A stretch of 64,000 bases of DNA from Setaria digitata (lineage: Eukaryota > Nematoda > Chromadorea > Rhabditida > Setariidae). The notes beneath the pieces were generated by a model. That model was not told where the DNA came from and ran no database searches. It worked only from the letters and a program-made list of their open reading frames with translations. The position numbers and the translations under genes were made by a program. The stretch spans positions 57,657 to 121,656 of the forward strand of contig RCAB01000165.1 of the NCBI GenBank assembly GCA_003640385.1, read 5' to 3'. Numbering within the stretch: position 1 is the stretch's first letter; each line of letters begins with the position of its first letter. Of the stretch, positions 52,267 to 64,000 are shown in pieces.

Positions 52267-54568
52267 CGTTCAAATTTTGTTTCTTTTCTGTTTTCCCCTA
52301 TTCTTTCAAATTATTGTTTCTACGGGTTGAACAGCTATGCAATATGAATTGTACATTAGTTCTAAAAAATTGCAGTGAAAGCCAAAGGTAAATTCGAACT
52401 CATCCTGATTTATCCTCAGATGCTGTCACAAAACTAAGGATTTTATACCTTTAAAAAAGAATATGCGGAAGTTGGGTGTTACATGTTCATCTTGTGCATC
52501 ATAAAAATATGCTGAAAAACATTTTACAAGTGATTTTGCCGTGCTCAAGGCATTCTTTCCTTTTTTCAAGCTTTCTTTTTTCCTACGATCCTCCGATAAG
52601 TTGTTCACTCGAATCAGTGATATTTTGATTAGAATTATATCTTTCTGATACCATGCATTTCCGTAGTTTGCTAATTATGTTGCATTATTCTCCGCTGTTT
52701 AGCTGGAAAATATTGAACCAAGCAAAACAACTTATCAGCCGGACATTCTTTTTTGAATTTATGTACTACTTGCTTGCTTACTCTGTGCATATTCATAAGC
52801 GGTTGTTGATATGTTAATAATAGAAATGAGACTAAATCCAAAATGGAATTTAAGAGCTGTATTTTGTTCTCACCTGCTTTTTTATGTAGACAAGCCCGAA
52901 AGCAGCTTTTCATGTAAACAAATTCGATTAATAAAATCGAGCATATTTCAGAAATGCTGGATTTCCGTGCATTTTGTTTCGGCTTATGTACAGCGAAAAT
53001 TTCAATTTTGCATCATAAAATAGTTTAGTAAACGATAAATCAGATTAGGAAATGATGGTACAAACTTGACATTTATTTAAAATTTCACTGTGATTTTGGA
53101 TTGTTTGCTTCTTCGCCTGAAACTCCCACCCCTCGTGCCGTAATAATTTATTCACGTATCATATCCTTGGACACACTGAAACCTTTTCTTCTTTGTATTG
53201 TTTTTTACTAGTAACTTCACCTTATTTGCATTAAACAATATATAATTGAGTACTTTTAACCTTACAACTAATTGTAAACAAACAACTAATTGTAACAACC
53301 ACTAGCAGAATAAGTGATTAAGCTTTGCCGAACAGTTGATTTATATTAGCAACTTGCCTCCAAAACTGATTCATGATCGTACGGTTGCTTCATTATACAA
53401 GTACGAAAGATCTTGATCACCTCTATTATTACTATATGCGTAACCTTGAATTTTGATAAAGCATCAAATATGATTCATAATGGAATATCTGCAAATAGTC
53501 GCGTATGAAACGGCGATTTCAGTAATGACAGGAATTCCGTACCCAAATTAAATTTAGCTGGTTTGAAAATGAGTTGATTAAGCAAGTCGTTATGGTAACG
53601 CTCTGACCGCTATAGTTGCGTTTCAGGGTAATAAACAATTAGGGTAATAAACAAGTAATGACATCGAGAGCACAATGTAACCGAGAATATGGGTACGGAA
53701 TAATGTGATGGATAATGTATGTCTGGTATGATTTAATGCAGGCTTACGAAATTCAAACTGAAGACATTATTCAAATTATACAGGAAATTCGTATGTCTGA
53801 AAGGAATATGTTCACATTAAAGATGTAAGGAGTTAAACTGAGGACACGTAAGTGGGCTAATAAGAAGTGCGTAACTCAATCTCGAACATTTGCGATGATA
53901 AATCTCCAACCTCCGTAGTTTAATAATTACAATACTAGCAGGGCCTTGAAAATTGAATTCGAGGAAAGTATGAAATTGACAGATCTCATATAAAAGGATT
54001 GGTACCTTAATAATATCCATTAGTTGTATTTTCTAATCCTACCTAAATGTGGAAGCCGAACATTCAGCAAAATAAGGGACAACTAGCAAAACCCGCCGCT
54101 TCCTCCCTTCCTTCTCCAACTGAAATCCCAAAAGAACACTGCTCTGGTGTCTGCATTTAACGGACCACAAGACTGTCGTTATGGCCACATAACCTTTGTT
54201 ACAACTGATATAGGTCCTTGTTCAGTGATGGCTAGGATACTGTTTGGTTTATTGTTGTGGGGAGGGTAAAGGTGGGGCGGGGGGGGGGGGTTGATAAGGC
54301 GGGGTGATGAGGTGGGTTTGGTGTTGATGAACTTGTAAAAGTGAAATGTTAGGGTAGACAAGGAATCCGAGATTATACGAGGACTAGAGGAGGCGAGAGA
54401 GTGAATCGTCGTGAGATAACTGAATGTTAGTTTGGTGCCATTTAGCATTTTCTCCATTAATATTTCTCATCAAAATATTATGTTTAGTTATTAATTGTTG
54501 TGATTATGCAACGGGAGCTCTTGTTCGGTTCATTTGATTTTTGACATTTTATAGAATTTAGGCCAATT
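52267..54568. other. Intergenic region between chd-1 and ubql-1
   Basis: Contains the chd-1 3' UTR and the ubql-1 promoter. No gene was recognised. The last 500 bases before ubql-1 (about 54090-54440) are GC-richer, with a strong G-run. The ubql-1 start is preceded by an acceptor-like GAATTTAG eight bases upstream. Confidence 0.5.
54256..54320 (+). promoter_or_regulatory. G-rich tract with quadruplex potential upstream of ubql-1
   Basis: Several G-runs on the plus (coding) strand: GGGG, GGG, GGGG, then 12 consecutive G at 54279-54290, followed by GGCGGGG and GGTGGG. Four or more runs of at least three G within 65 bases meet the usual G-quadruplex pattern. It lies about 250-310 bases before the ubql-1 start codon. 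Confidence 0.5.
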
Positions 54569-57500
54569 ATGACGGATTCTGGGAGTGATGAAGAGGTTCA
54601 AAACAAAATAAGCTTGAAAGTGAAAACTACTACAGAAGGCTACGACATTACAGTACCTGAAAAAGCTACAATTTTGAAGGTATTTATTTATTTAAATATA
54701 ATCCTTTTATAATTTGATATAATTTTCTGGTATTGTTCATCTATCTTACATTGCTGTTCCTATTCTGTAGCATTTATATAAAATTCTCACTGTGTTGCTT
54801 TCTCATTTTCGTGTTCCCTAGATTTACTTTATCATAAGTAGTATAAGAGAGCAGTGTTATAATAAAGTAGCATATCATCTCTCCCAGATTTGCACTCTTC
54901 TTCATTCTTCCATGATTGCATTTGAACAACCGGTTNGAGCAGTGTTATAATAAAGTAGCATATCATCTGTCCCAGATTTGCACTCTTCTTCATTCTTCCA
55001 TGATTGCATTTGAACAACCGGTTTACCAGACTTCTAATAAGCAGCATTTTGTCAGCTACCACTTTCCACTGATTATTTTGTAGTTATATACTTTCTAAGT
55101 TTTAAGAATAAACCTTTCTCTTTTTCTTATCTTTTCGAAAAGATTTTGAAAGGTCACGAGATGCTTGAATTTTGTTTTTGTATTCATTAGCGTTATTGTG
55201 AGCCTTCGTTTATTTTTTTTTTTTTTTTCAATTTTCAGTCAAAATATCAGGATTGTAACAGGTAAGATATTTTTTTGCTGCTTTCAGGTTTTTTATTTTT
55301 CAACGTGTTTCGGATATTGCTGTTTCTTCTCAAAGAATTTGTGATTCGTGGAATTGTAATGAGAAAAATATTTTTTGCCTCAATTAGTTTGACTGTAGTT
55401 CCAACTGAAATTTCAGGTTAAAGCAGTGTTGTCGGCAAAAATTAACCAACCGCTCGAAAAACTTTGTCTCATCTTTTCTGGAAAGATTTTGAAAGATCAC
55501 GAGACACTTACTAAACTTGGTAGGTTTTTGGCCTTAACGATGTTACTGCACTAATTAAATCTCGCGATTTTTTTTTGTTTATTGCATCTTGTGCTTTATT
55601 TTATTCAGAAGAGCTTTTTAAGTACTATTAGTCCTCTTTCTTTTCTTATTCAGTTTTACTGTTCCATTTTTTATTCCTGACGCCCTTTTCCCATTTATAT
55701 TAGAGAAAAATTCAAAAGATAAAAGTCAAGACTCAGTGAAAATGGGATTTAGCTTGGAGCAGGTACTTCACAATTCATGCTGGCAGCACTAACTGCTGTT
55801 ATAGTTGATTGATTTCAGCTATTAAAGATGGCATGGCTATTCATCTTGTCATACGTAATACACAAAGGGTAAGTATTTTCTTGTATTTTTCATTCTTTAA
55901 AATTTATTACTCCTAATAATTTTAGCTCCATTTGTATTTTATATGATTACTACCATTTGTTTTTTCAGCCTGCTCCAGCTTCCACTGCTTCTGGAACCGG
56001 GTCAGCTTCGGTAATACCTTTTCATCTTTTCGCCGTTGCTTAAAAAGTTTCAATTATATTCACATTAGTAACTGAGAAGTTTGAATATTTTTCTGTTTCT
56101 CTCTGTAATTCAAGTGGCCCTATTTTTCTCTGTATTTTTTGTTAAAACAGAATGCAACAATGGGAGGAAACCCAATGGGTGGTGCGTTAGGAATGGCGCA
56201 ACAAATGATGCAGAATCCAGAAGCAATACGTGAAATGACTAACAGCCCAATAGTTCAGTCGCTTTTGAACAATCCTGATATAATACGATCATTGATTGCT
56301 GATAACCCACAAATCCAACAAGTCATTGAGGTAACCTTTCTCCATGTTATCTTGTATTATGTGAATTGGAAGAGTGGCAAGAATAAAATAAATTAATAAG
56401 CTTTGTTGGGAGTTGTTATTTCTTTAATTAATAAACAAATGTTGGTTTTAAGTCAAATCCCGAGCTTGGTCATTTGCTGAATGATCCGGAAGTTATTCGA
56501 CAGACGATCGAAATGGTGAGAAATCCGAGCATGTTTCAAGAACTGATGCGTAGCCGTGATCAGGCGATACGAAATCTTCAGGTTTTGATCAAATCTTTTC
56601 CCTTGTCAAACAGTCTAAAACTTCTATAGTCCATAATTTTTCTGGTTATGAAAACTTAATGTGAAGGCCTCAATTGAACAGAAAGAGATGTTTTGGGTTG
56701 GCTTCAGGGTATTCCGGGTGGACAAGCAGCACTGCAGCGTTTATATCAGGATGTCCAGGAACCACTCCTGAATAGTGCAACCAGTACTTTCGCTAGCAAT
56801 CCTTTCGCAACTTTAGTAGATAATTCCAATAATATGGGTGAGAACTTTATCCTCTTCTGCGACTTATATTTACCAGCTGTCTAGTTATTTGTCTTTTGTT
56901 TCTACTCATATGTTAAATGATCAAAAATTACTACCAAACCATTCTTTTAAATAACTGCTTTCCATTATTTAGCGTCACGTAGTCAACGGGCCGGTGTTGA
57001 AAATGCCGAAGCATTACCGAATCCTTGGGGTAATACAACTAATACATCGAGTTCCACTCCTGCCAACACAGGCGCTGGCAGTGGTACGATTTCTCAGCCT
57101 TCCGCAAATTTATTAGCTGGTAAGTTGTTTTTGCTATAATAGTTCTGTTTTAGCTTCGTTTTACTCATATTGCATATTGGTTACATATTTAGTTTCTCAC
57201 TGTTGCGAATTGCCTTTTCAAAACCAATAATTTGTGCTTTTTCAGTTCTCTGTTCTTCTTCATTTCCCTTTACCGTTCTCCCTCCCGTTTATGCCAACGG
57301 ATAGCATATTCTGTTCGAAAAGAGCTTCTTAAAAAAAAATATTACGTTTAGTTTTAATTCCTGAACACCTAAATAGAATTCTCTTTATCTCAACAGCTGT
57401 AACATCCTTTTTCATTTTCAAATGTTTATGGAGAAAAATGAAAGTATAACTCGAGTTTAAAATCAAGACCGGATTTCCTAATGAGACAGAAGAGGTAAAA

Positions 57501-57618
57501 AGAATTAAGGTTATATCGAAGACTAACACAATATTTAACATATATATATTTATGTATATATATATTTACATTTATATTTATATTTTTTTTATATTATATA
57601 TATACATATAATTTTGTA

Positions 57619-57668
<50 letters not shown>

Positions 57669-59991
57669 CATATTAGCATATTCATAAAATATAAAAAAAA
57701 AAATATTATATATATACAAATATAAAAAAAATATATATATATATAATATACATATAATTTTATATATATATATAAAATATATATATATATATAAAAGATA
57801 TATATAAAAAGATATATTTGAAAAGATATATATATCTTTTCCAGAACTTGCAAATTCGCTTGGTTTGCCGGAAAATGCGTCGATGTTGCCTGACCCCAGT
57901 ACTTATGCACGCTTGTTCAACAGCGAGGCGTTTAACAATACGATGAATATAATCCGACAGAATCCGTCATTATTATCACAGGTTCTATATCTTATTTTCC
58001 TTAGGAAAAGAGGGAAAGCATGGGAAATAAGGTATTAATATTCCACAGTTTTTAGATGCTAGCATCGGGTCCCGCAGTTTCGCCAGTTATGGAGCAGCAC
58101 ATAAGGAATGCCATGCCTTATTTACGGAATACAGTAAAACTTCATGATTATTTCAAAATGAAATCTAAATTGAAAGTCGGGTTTCTTTTAGTTAAAGCAA
58201 GGCGTTTTATAGTTTCCCTCGACTTAATCTGAACAACAGGTATCATAAATATCGACAGCAAGATATGCTAAAGCTTATTCAATTTTAGAAATTTGGTGTG
58301 TTTTTAAGATTCTGGGATCTCTAATTTAGTGCATGGCAGAAGTCGATAGGTTATTAGGCTGGAAAATCAGTTTTGGAGAAATAGAACTGATTGAAAGTGA
58401 TGAAAATCCACCAGGTCAGTGAAATTGCAGGCAGTATAAGTAATCCTGTGCCAAAATTTCAGATGCAAAATCCAGAAATGTTGCGAGCAATTTCTAATCC
58501 GAGAGTTCTTGAAGCATTCTTCCAAATTCATAGCGGCATGGATACTTTACGTCGTGAAGCTCCACAGCTTTTACCTCCTGGATTGTATGTTAATGTTTTT
58601 TTTTAAAATATTATTCACGCAAATATGTCAATGGTTTTTCTTTTTTTTTTTTTAACTATTATTAGGGAATTCCTTTTCCAGCTTTCCGAATAGTCCAGCA
58701 GCAGCAACTACGACGACACCTAGTACTACTACCAGGTTGGTATCTTAATTTTCCTTATATGAACATTTATAAAATTGAAGGAAATTGACACAATTCTTGT
58801 AAGAAAAGCCAAGACATCATTCGAAAGTATTTCCTTTTTTAGCGATACAGTTACAACTGGTACCGCACCAGCAACGGGAACGGCGGCAACAACGACTTCC
58901 CCCGCTCCAACTACTGAACAAGCTATGATGATGCTTAATTTAATTAGACAAATGACTGGTGCAACTCTTGTGAGTTCATGATCAGCTTATTTGAAAATTT
59001 GAAAGCATACGATTAAATTGAGAATATTAATGCAAATTTGGAATTGTTTTTTCGATGACAGTGCTGATGTATGCAGCCTTCACACTTGGTACTGGTTATA
59101 TATGTGTGTGGCTGAAGTTGTTATCTTTGTGTCACATACTTATTCTACCTTAACTTGTAACGGACTGTAAAGTCAGACTTAAAATTCTCATGATAGATGG
59201 GTTTCTTCTTTACTTGAGAATAGGGATGAAGTAAAACTTTTTAAGGGTGGATCCACACAGCCACCGGAAGAGCGTTATCGCAGTCAATTAGAACAGTTAA
59301 CAAGTATGGGATTCAGTAATCAAGAAGCGAATATCCAAGGTAATTTTTATAAAGATCCTGTCAGTTGGATGAATTCAGCGTTGGTGACGTTACTGAAATG
59401 AGTTTGCCTTTCCTTTTTTTTTTTACTTGCCCAAGGCGTGTTGCCCTAGTTTTTGACTTCTTTAAGATTCTTGTATATTATTAGGAAGCTTCCTGTAGGT
59501 TATATTTCTGAGTAGAATTTAGCTCTAAATTAGTTGGTGATGTGGAATAATGTTCCATAATAAATTATGAAGTTAGAATTGGATGGAAATCTGAAATTTC
59601 TCATAGTTCATGCATGAATTAATTTATTTCAACCGGTAAATGGTAGCAAAGAATGGGAGAAAGGAAGAAAAAACATTCAATTAGCACATTTTTCTATTCA
59701 TGCCTAAATATTCTTTAGTGTCTTTCAGACCGCACTAATAAGCCAAGTTGCATAATTTTGTGACATATCAGTCAGTCATATAATAATTAGTGTTTTTATT
59801 TCTTATTTGTCAGTTTGTCAAAAAAGTAAAAGCAGAACAGAATTCCTAAGTGAGTAGAAAATAAGGGTAAAACACAGCCGAAATAGTTTTCCAGCAACAG
59901 CCTAAATATTTATTTTGCAGCACTGCTTGCAACATTTGGTGATGTAAACGCCGCGATCGATCGACTCCTAAGCGGTGCAGGGCAACAGTGA
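54569..59991 (+). CDS. ubql-1: Ubiquilin, UBL-UBA proteasome shuttle
   Basis: Fifteen exons, all in phase, 524 residues: 54569-54679, 55417-55519, 55819-55868, 55969-56010, 56151-56330, 56453-56581, 56708-56837, 56973-57119, 57845-57981, 58056-58133, 58463-58584, 58682-58735, 58843-58969, 59246-59339, 59921-59991. Ubiquilins carry ubiquitinated and mislocalised membrane proteins to the proteasome. Residues about 13-85 are a ubiquitin-like domain (LCLIFSGKILKD, then IKDGMAIHLVI). STI1-type repeats follow, rich in Asn, Met and Gln (MMQNPEAIRE, NPDIIRSLI, NPSMFQELM, then IPGGQAALQRLY). A second set (FNNTMNIIRQNPSLLSQ, MQNPEMLRAISNPRVLEAFF) and Thr/Ala/Pro-rich linkers come next. The UBA domain ends the protein (about 475-520, LEQLTSMGF...ANIQALLATFGDVNAAI). 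Length is close to C. elegans UBQL-1 (about 502). Intron 8 holds a long TA repeat. An optional frame-breaking exon may lie in intron 2. Confidence 0.93.
54849..55023. repeat. Direct duplication around a single N (probable assembly join)
   Basis: About 87 bases (gagcagtgttataataaagt...) at 54849-54935 recur at 54937-55023 with one substitution, separated by an N at 54936. It lies in ubql-1 intron 1. Confidence 0.9.
55126..55167 (+). pseudogene. Decayed partial copy of ubql-1 exon 2
   Basis: About 41 bases in intron 1 (cttatcttttcgaaaagatt...) match exon 2 at 55468-55510 with roughly 36 identical positions and one missing base. The missing base breaks the frame and leads to a TGA. The segment corresponds to the LIFSGKILKDHETL part of the ubiquitin-like domain. 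It has no acceptor or donor of its own that would make it a usable exon. Confidence 0.55.
55704..55762 (+). other. Candidate optional exon in ubql-1 intron 2 (frame-switching)
   Basis: A 59-base segment between TATTAG and a GTACTT donor joins in phase to exon 2 and reads EKNSKDKSQDSVKMGFSLEQ. Because 59 is not a multiple of three, exon 3 would then be read in another frame and end at a TAA overlapping the exon 3 donor (55869-55871 area). Inclusion would truncate the protein in the ubiquitin-like domain. Skipping it gives the normal ubiquilin. It may also be chance. Confidence 0.25.
57541..57840. repeat. Long interrupted (TA)n microsatellite in ubql-1 intron 8
   Basis: About 300 bases made almost wholly of A and T, mainly TA dinucleotides with A-runs, reaching to the 3' splice site of exon 9. 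The last 20 bases (57821-57840, AAAAGATATATATATCTTTT) are a perfect palindrome directly before CCAG. Confidence 0.9.
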
Positions 59992-62900
59992 TGTATACGT
60001 AAAAGCATTCACCGCTTCTTTTCAGTTGTTCAATCTGTCATAATTTTTATTGTAAATTTTAATTCGGCTGCAAATGAAATTCACTTCATTTATAAACTTA
60101 AATCTTTTGGTTGGAGGGAAATTGTATCTCTTTGGTTGATATTATGCTGTCTGTATAAGTTGAGAATAGATTTTGCATGATAAGTAATGAAGCAGGTAAT
60201 TCAAATAAGTGTAGATGACTCATATTAAATAGGGAGAATTCTGTGTCGTTTGAAAAAAAAAAAAGTTTCTAGAGCGAAAATAGCGTCATTTTTAAGGTTA
60301 TGGATTTAGAATTCAACCATAATTTTAGAGAATTTATTAGGTTTCTTTTCCTAAAGTAGCAATTGCAATAAATTTCATAAAGTATTGCCATTCCATCAGC
60401 TTTCCTATTGGACGACTTAATTTGCTAAACGAATATTGTGATTTATTTGAGCAAGTCATTATCTGGTTCCCTCCTTGTTTTTGTCTTTTTAGCGTACTTT
60501 TTGATACATGCGTAGTTAAGTACGAGAGAAATTCTGGTCTTTGAGAAACAGTTTGGAATTTCTAGTATTACCATCGATGGTTACAAATAGAAAGTATTTC
60601 CACTGAAATACATATCAAGAAAAATTTTACTGTCGGTTTTAATTCATTTACTTTTAATCGAAAGTTTAAACTCTCTTAGAAAGCTCAAAAATACCCTGAC
60701 TAACCTCAAAAATGTCGCTTCTCTTTTTTCCAGGTCAGTTTTTCCAATCAAAATATTGAGTTTTGTCATGAACGGTAAGTGCATAAGTTTGCATAGCTGA
60801 TTGAAATTTCATTCATTTTTCCCAACTGCTTCATTTCAAAGTTAGCCTCTCGAAATGTGATAAATAGCTAAAATGTTTAATTTTTAACCTGAAGGTCTTT
60901 TCCAAATTGGTCATGGTACTTCCGTAGTTCTGAAATAAAATTCCTTTTTTTTATTCTTCGTGAATCTGATTATCACAGGTACTATAAATTGCTTAATGGC
61001 ATTCACGCTTGACTTCTAAAATGTACTCCCGTTTTACATATTTGTGACAGATGCGGTTAATAGCTGATTGCATTTATATATTTCGAACGAGAGTAATTCT
61101 CTATTTGTGTATTATCATTTGGAACCGCGAAATGTAATTTGTGGAAGATTCTTGAGAGAAGGCGTGGTAGAATCATTCTGATTTCATAAGTGTACTGAAG
61201 ATTGTGGAATGGCCAAACAACTTGTAAAAAGTATTTGAAATTCCCTTCATTTGTCAAGTGGGAGAAGTTAAATATAATGCAAGAATTTATTTGGTAAGGT
61301 AATTGCATTAGCTGTGGTTTTGTAATTTTGTAAGTGGTGAGGTAAGGAAGTGTGGGTTAAAGTTCAAAAAGTGTTGTTCAAAATCAGCGAAGATTATTCG
61401 TCGGAAATCAAATTATTGTGAATTATGCAGATTTGGGGCATACGGCAGTTTACCTTGCTTTTATCATTGCTGGTGATTTGTCGTAATTTGTCGAACTCTG
61501 ATAATCACAGCTGCAGAGCACAAGAGGATTGTCAATCTACTAACAGTACTTATACAGTGCAGTATCTGCTGATTTGAAAAAATGAACTGAAATGTTAGTT
61601 CAGAAAGAAAGGTAAAATTACCAATAGCAAGCTTAAAGTAGGTAGGATAGGTAACGGACAAGTATGTTGCAGAGGTTTTTTACATAAGGAATTTACTTAA
61701 TAATAGTCACAATAGTCAGTTTAACAGTAGTCAGTTTATTAATAATAGTAATAATAATAATGATAATAATAATAGTTAATTCACTAATAATAGTCAATTT
61801 ACTTCATAATAGCTTATTCAATTGTTTCAATACTACATTGTAGTATTATTTTTCATTCTTACAGGCTATGACAATATTTATCATTTTTTTTTTTTTCGCA
61901 AAAAAGCATCTTATCTTTTATTCCATCCATCGCTAATTCCAAGGATTAAATATTAGCAGGGTCGATTATGATCGTCAATGACATTCATAGAAGTAAGTAA
62001 TCCATGTAATATTTTTTTTTCACTTATTTTCCTCAAAAACGGCGAGTTTTACTTAAAGACCAAAAACCAAATCGTAACTTCGGAAAGTAACTAATTTGCT
62101 GACAGAGCTTGTTTAGCACTTTTTTTGTAATATGAAATTATGAATTGAAGCATTAGTAATTTTGTTTTTATCCAGTTTACCCAGCAAGAACGACATTTGT
62201 TTTGTGGAGTGGAGTTTCACAATTATAGAATAGAGTTAGCTATTTAGTTAAAATTATCATTAAGTAGGAAATGATTCTTCCAATGCTTCGGTCGTTTCGT
62301 TTTGTCTTTAATATTTTGATGGGTTCAATCATTTTTTGATATGTTATCAACCAATTAATAAAAGTAATAGATTAATATCTTATTTGCTAAATTGTTTATT
62401 TATTTGCGCTGTTTGTTGAAGCTAGTTACAGTTTTATGGTTCATCACTTGTTTAATAGATTGTTGTTGTTTGTTTAGTTGTTTATTTAATCGTTACCATT
62501 AGTTTTATCCGGCAATTAATTGTTACCATCTGTATATTTCATTTATTCATATCCATAAATTTTACAACAGCACTGTATTTTTCTTCTTGGAAGATGGCAT
62601 TTTAAATGATGCAGAGTAATTGTGCTTCTTACATTTTATCAATTTCAGTAAAATTTCAAAACATTTTTTCCGGCTTTCAAATCATTTTTTATTTGCTTAA
62701 TTGTTAATAACATTTAATTTTGCATAATCTCTAAACATATTTAAATCAAATCACAAGAATAAGAAATAAAGATCTTCTTTAAGAAATAAAAATAATGAAT
62801 GTTGCATTAAAATTTTCAATTTTGTTGCTGAAGTTCGATTTGGAATTCAAAAGTTTTAAATGGTTGGAACGTTTAAACAGCTTACTCCCATTTTAAAACA

Positions 62901-64000
62901 TGCAGCAAAAATTTATTGGAGAAAGCATTTAAGCAGACATAAGTGAAATGGCTATGCATTATTAAATGCAAACAGACGCACGTATATACACGTATACATA
63001 CGTGTCCACTACGTATACGCATGCACATAAGTATGGATACACGCATAACATGTATGAAGAAAGCTTAATTCACATATAGACACAACATATACTCTTAGAT
63101 ATAATGAAAAGGAAGGGAAGTGAAATAATTCTTGCTTTTGGTCATTCTACGTGTTTTTAATCCTGAAATGAATCAAGAAAGACGGAAATACCATTCCGGA
63201 TATCAGTTGATGAACCTTAAAAGGAAGATAGGAACCACTCCCATTCAATTATCACGTTATATCGAGCTTTGAAAATTTCGGAATTTCTGTAATTCAATAA
63301 AAATAAAATGGATAAATGTTTACAATGCTGACTAAAAAATTTTCAATGACAAATAAATGATAATTAATAAATATTTTAAAATCTATGCAATTTTTATGAT
63401 CGCATTTGAGGGTGAGTTACTACTCTTAATGAGACATCATCTCTTTGAGCCAGTTCAAACGCCTGGCTATGTCAGTTCGTAATATTTACGATCCCAACAA
63501 CTGGCTTATTTGTGAAGCATTTGCCGCTATGGCTCCTATTGAATTGGCTAGTGACCAGTTGATTGATCAGTTATAAATGATTATAATAGTTATATTTTCT
63601 GTAAAGAAATCTACCATTATCGTTATCATTTACTAAAACTGCTGGCGCAGTCAATATCATTAGTTTACTTTCAGCGCTGAAAATTCAGTGTGGGAAAAAA
63701 TTCTTTATCTAATAAATTTTAACTATTTTCCGTTAAAAATAACAGAGTTGAGAAAAATACTGCAGTGGTTGTTGACATATGCATTTGGGAATAGACGATA
63801 AACAGTAATTGTTAATTGTTAATGAAGAAGTAATAATAAAAACAATAATTGAGAATAACCAATGATTAATAAAGTAGAGAATAACCAATAATTAATAAAG
63901 TAGTAATGATAGCAGTAAGAATAAGAATAATAACAATGAGAATAATAAATAATAATAATAAGAATAATAACAATAAGAATAATAATAGTAAGAATAATAA
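59992..64000. other. Downstream of ubql-1, no gene recognised
   Basis: Holds the ubql-1 3' UTR (AATAAA candidate near 60367) and then AT-rich sequence without recognisable coding. Imperfect AAT/ATA trinucleotide repeats occur at about 61735-61780 and 63820-64000, the latter running to the window edge. An alternating ACGTATAC-type tract lies at about 62980-63050. Confidence 0.5.

Overview
The window looks like nuclear DNA of a parasitic nematode, most likely a filarial (clade III) worm. It is very AT-rich, genes are split into many short exons by AT/poly-T-rich introns with GT..AG ends, and the genes match nematode families (egl-30, emr-1, TWK potassium channel, pdi-3, chd-1, ubql-1). The species assignment is inference. 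No bacterial-type operon, CRISPR array, rRNA or convincing tRNA was seen.

Layout from left to right. 1-5864: probable first intron of a G-alpha-q gene (egl-30), whose first coding exon is at 5865-5982 on the minus strand; the rest lies off the left edge. 6.2-8.6 kb: its upstream region, locally GC-richer, with CA-rich and ATGC-palindrome repeats. 10453-12162 minus: a LEM-domain nuclear envelope protein (emr-1). 14281-19087 plus: an 11-exon gene for a seven-finger C2H2 protein. 19912-23608 minus: a two-pore-domain (TWK) potassium channel, convergent with the zinc-finger gene. 27018-32747 plus: an ERp57-type protein disulfide isomerase (pdi-3). 36141-52266 plus: a 31-exon CHD1 chromatin remodeller. 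54569-59991 plus: ubiquilin (ubql-1). 59992-64000: no gene seen. Exon chains were built by hand, checking that splice phases join in frame; every listed junction does, except that the first two exons of the TWK gene are tentative.

The genes do not form an evident pathway. They are unrelated cellular genes: G-protein signalling, nuclear envelope, transcription, ion channel, ER folding, chromatin and proteasome shuttling. Several have an acceptor-like sequence just before the start codon, compatible with spliced-leader trans-splicing or a 5' UTR intron.

The most unusual signal is the TWK gene. It has a full K2P layout with intact splicing, but neither pore loop carries a canonical filter: the first reads TTTGYL instead of T-x-GYG, and the second has no G-F/Y/L-G at all. 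Other points worth a look are two alternative membrane tails in emr-1, a frame-switching candidate exon and a decayed exon copy in ubql-1, and long perfect palindromes, one of them covering a splice acceptor. Four single-N positions are each flanked by a near-identical direct duplication, which looks like unmerged assembly ends. I saw no evidence of a wholly new multi-gene system.
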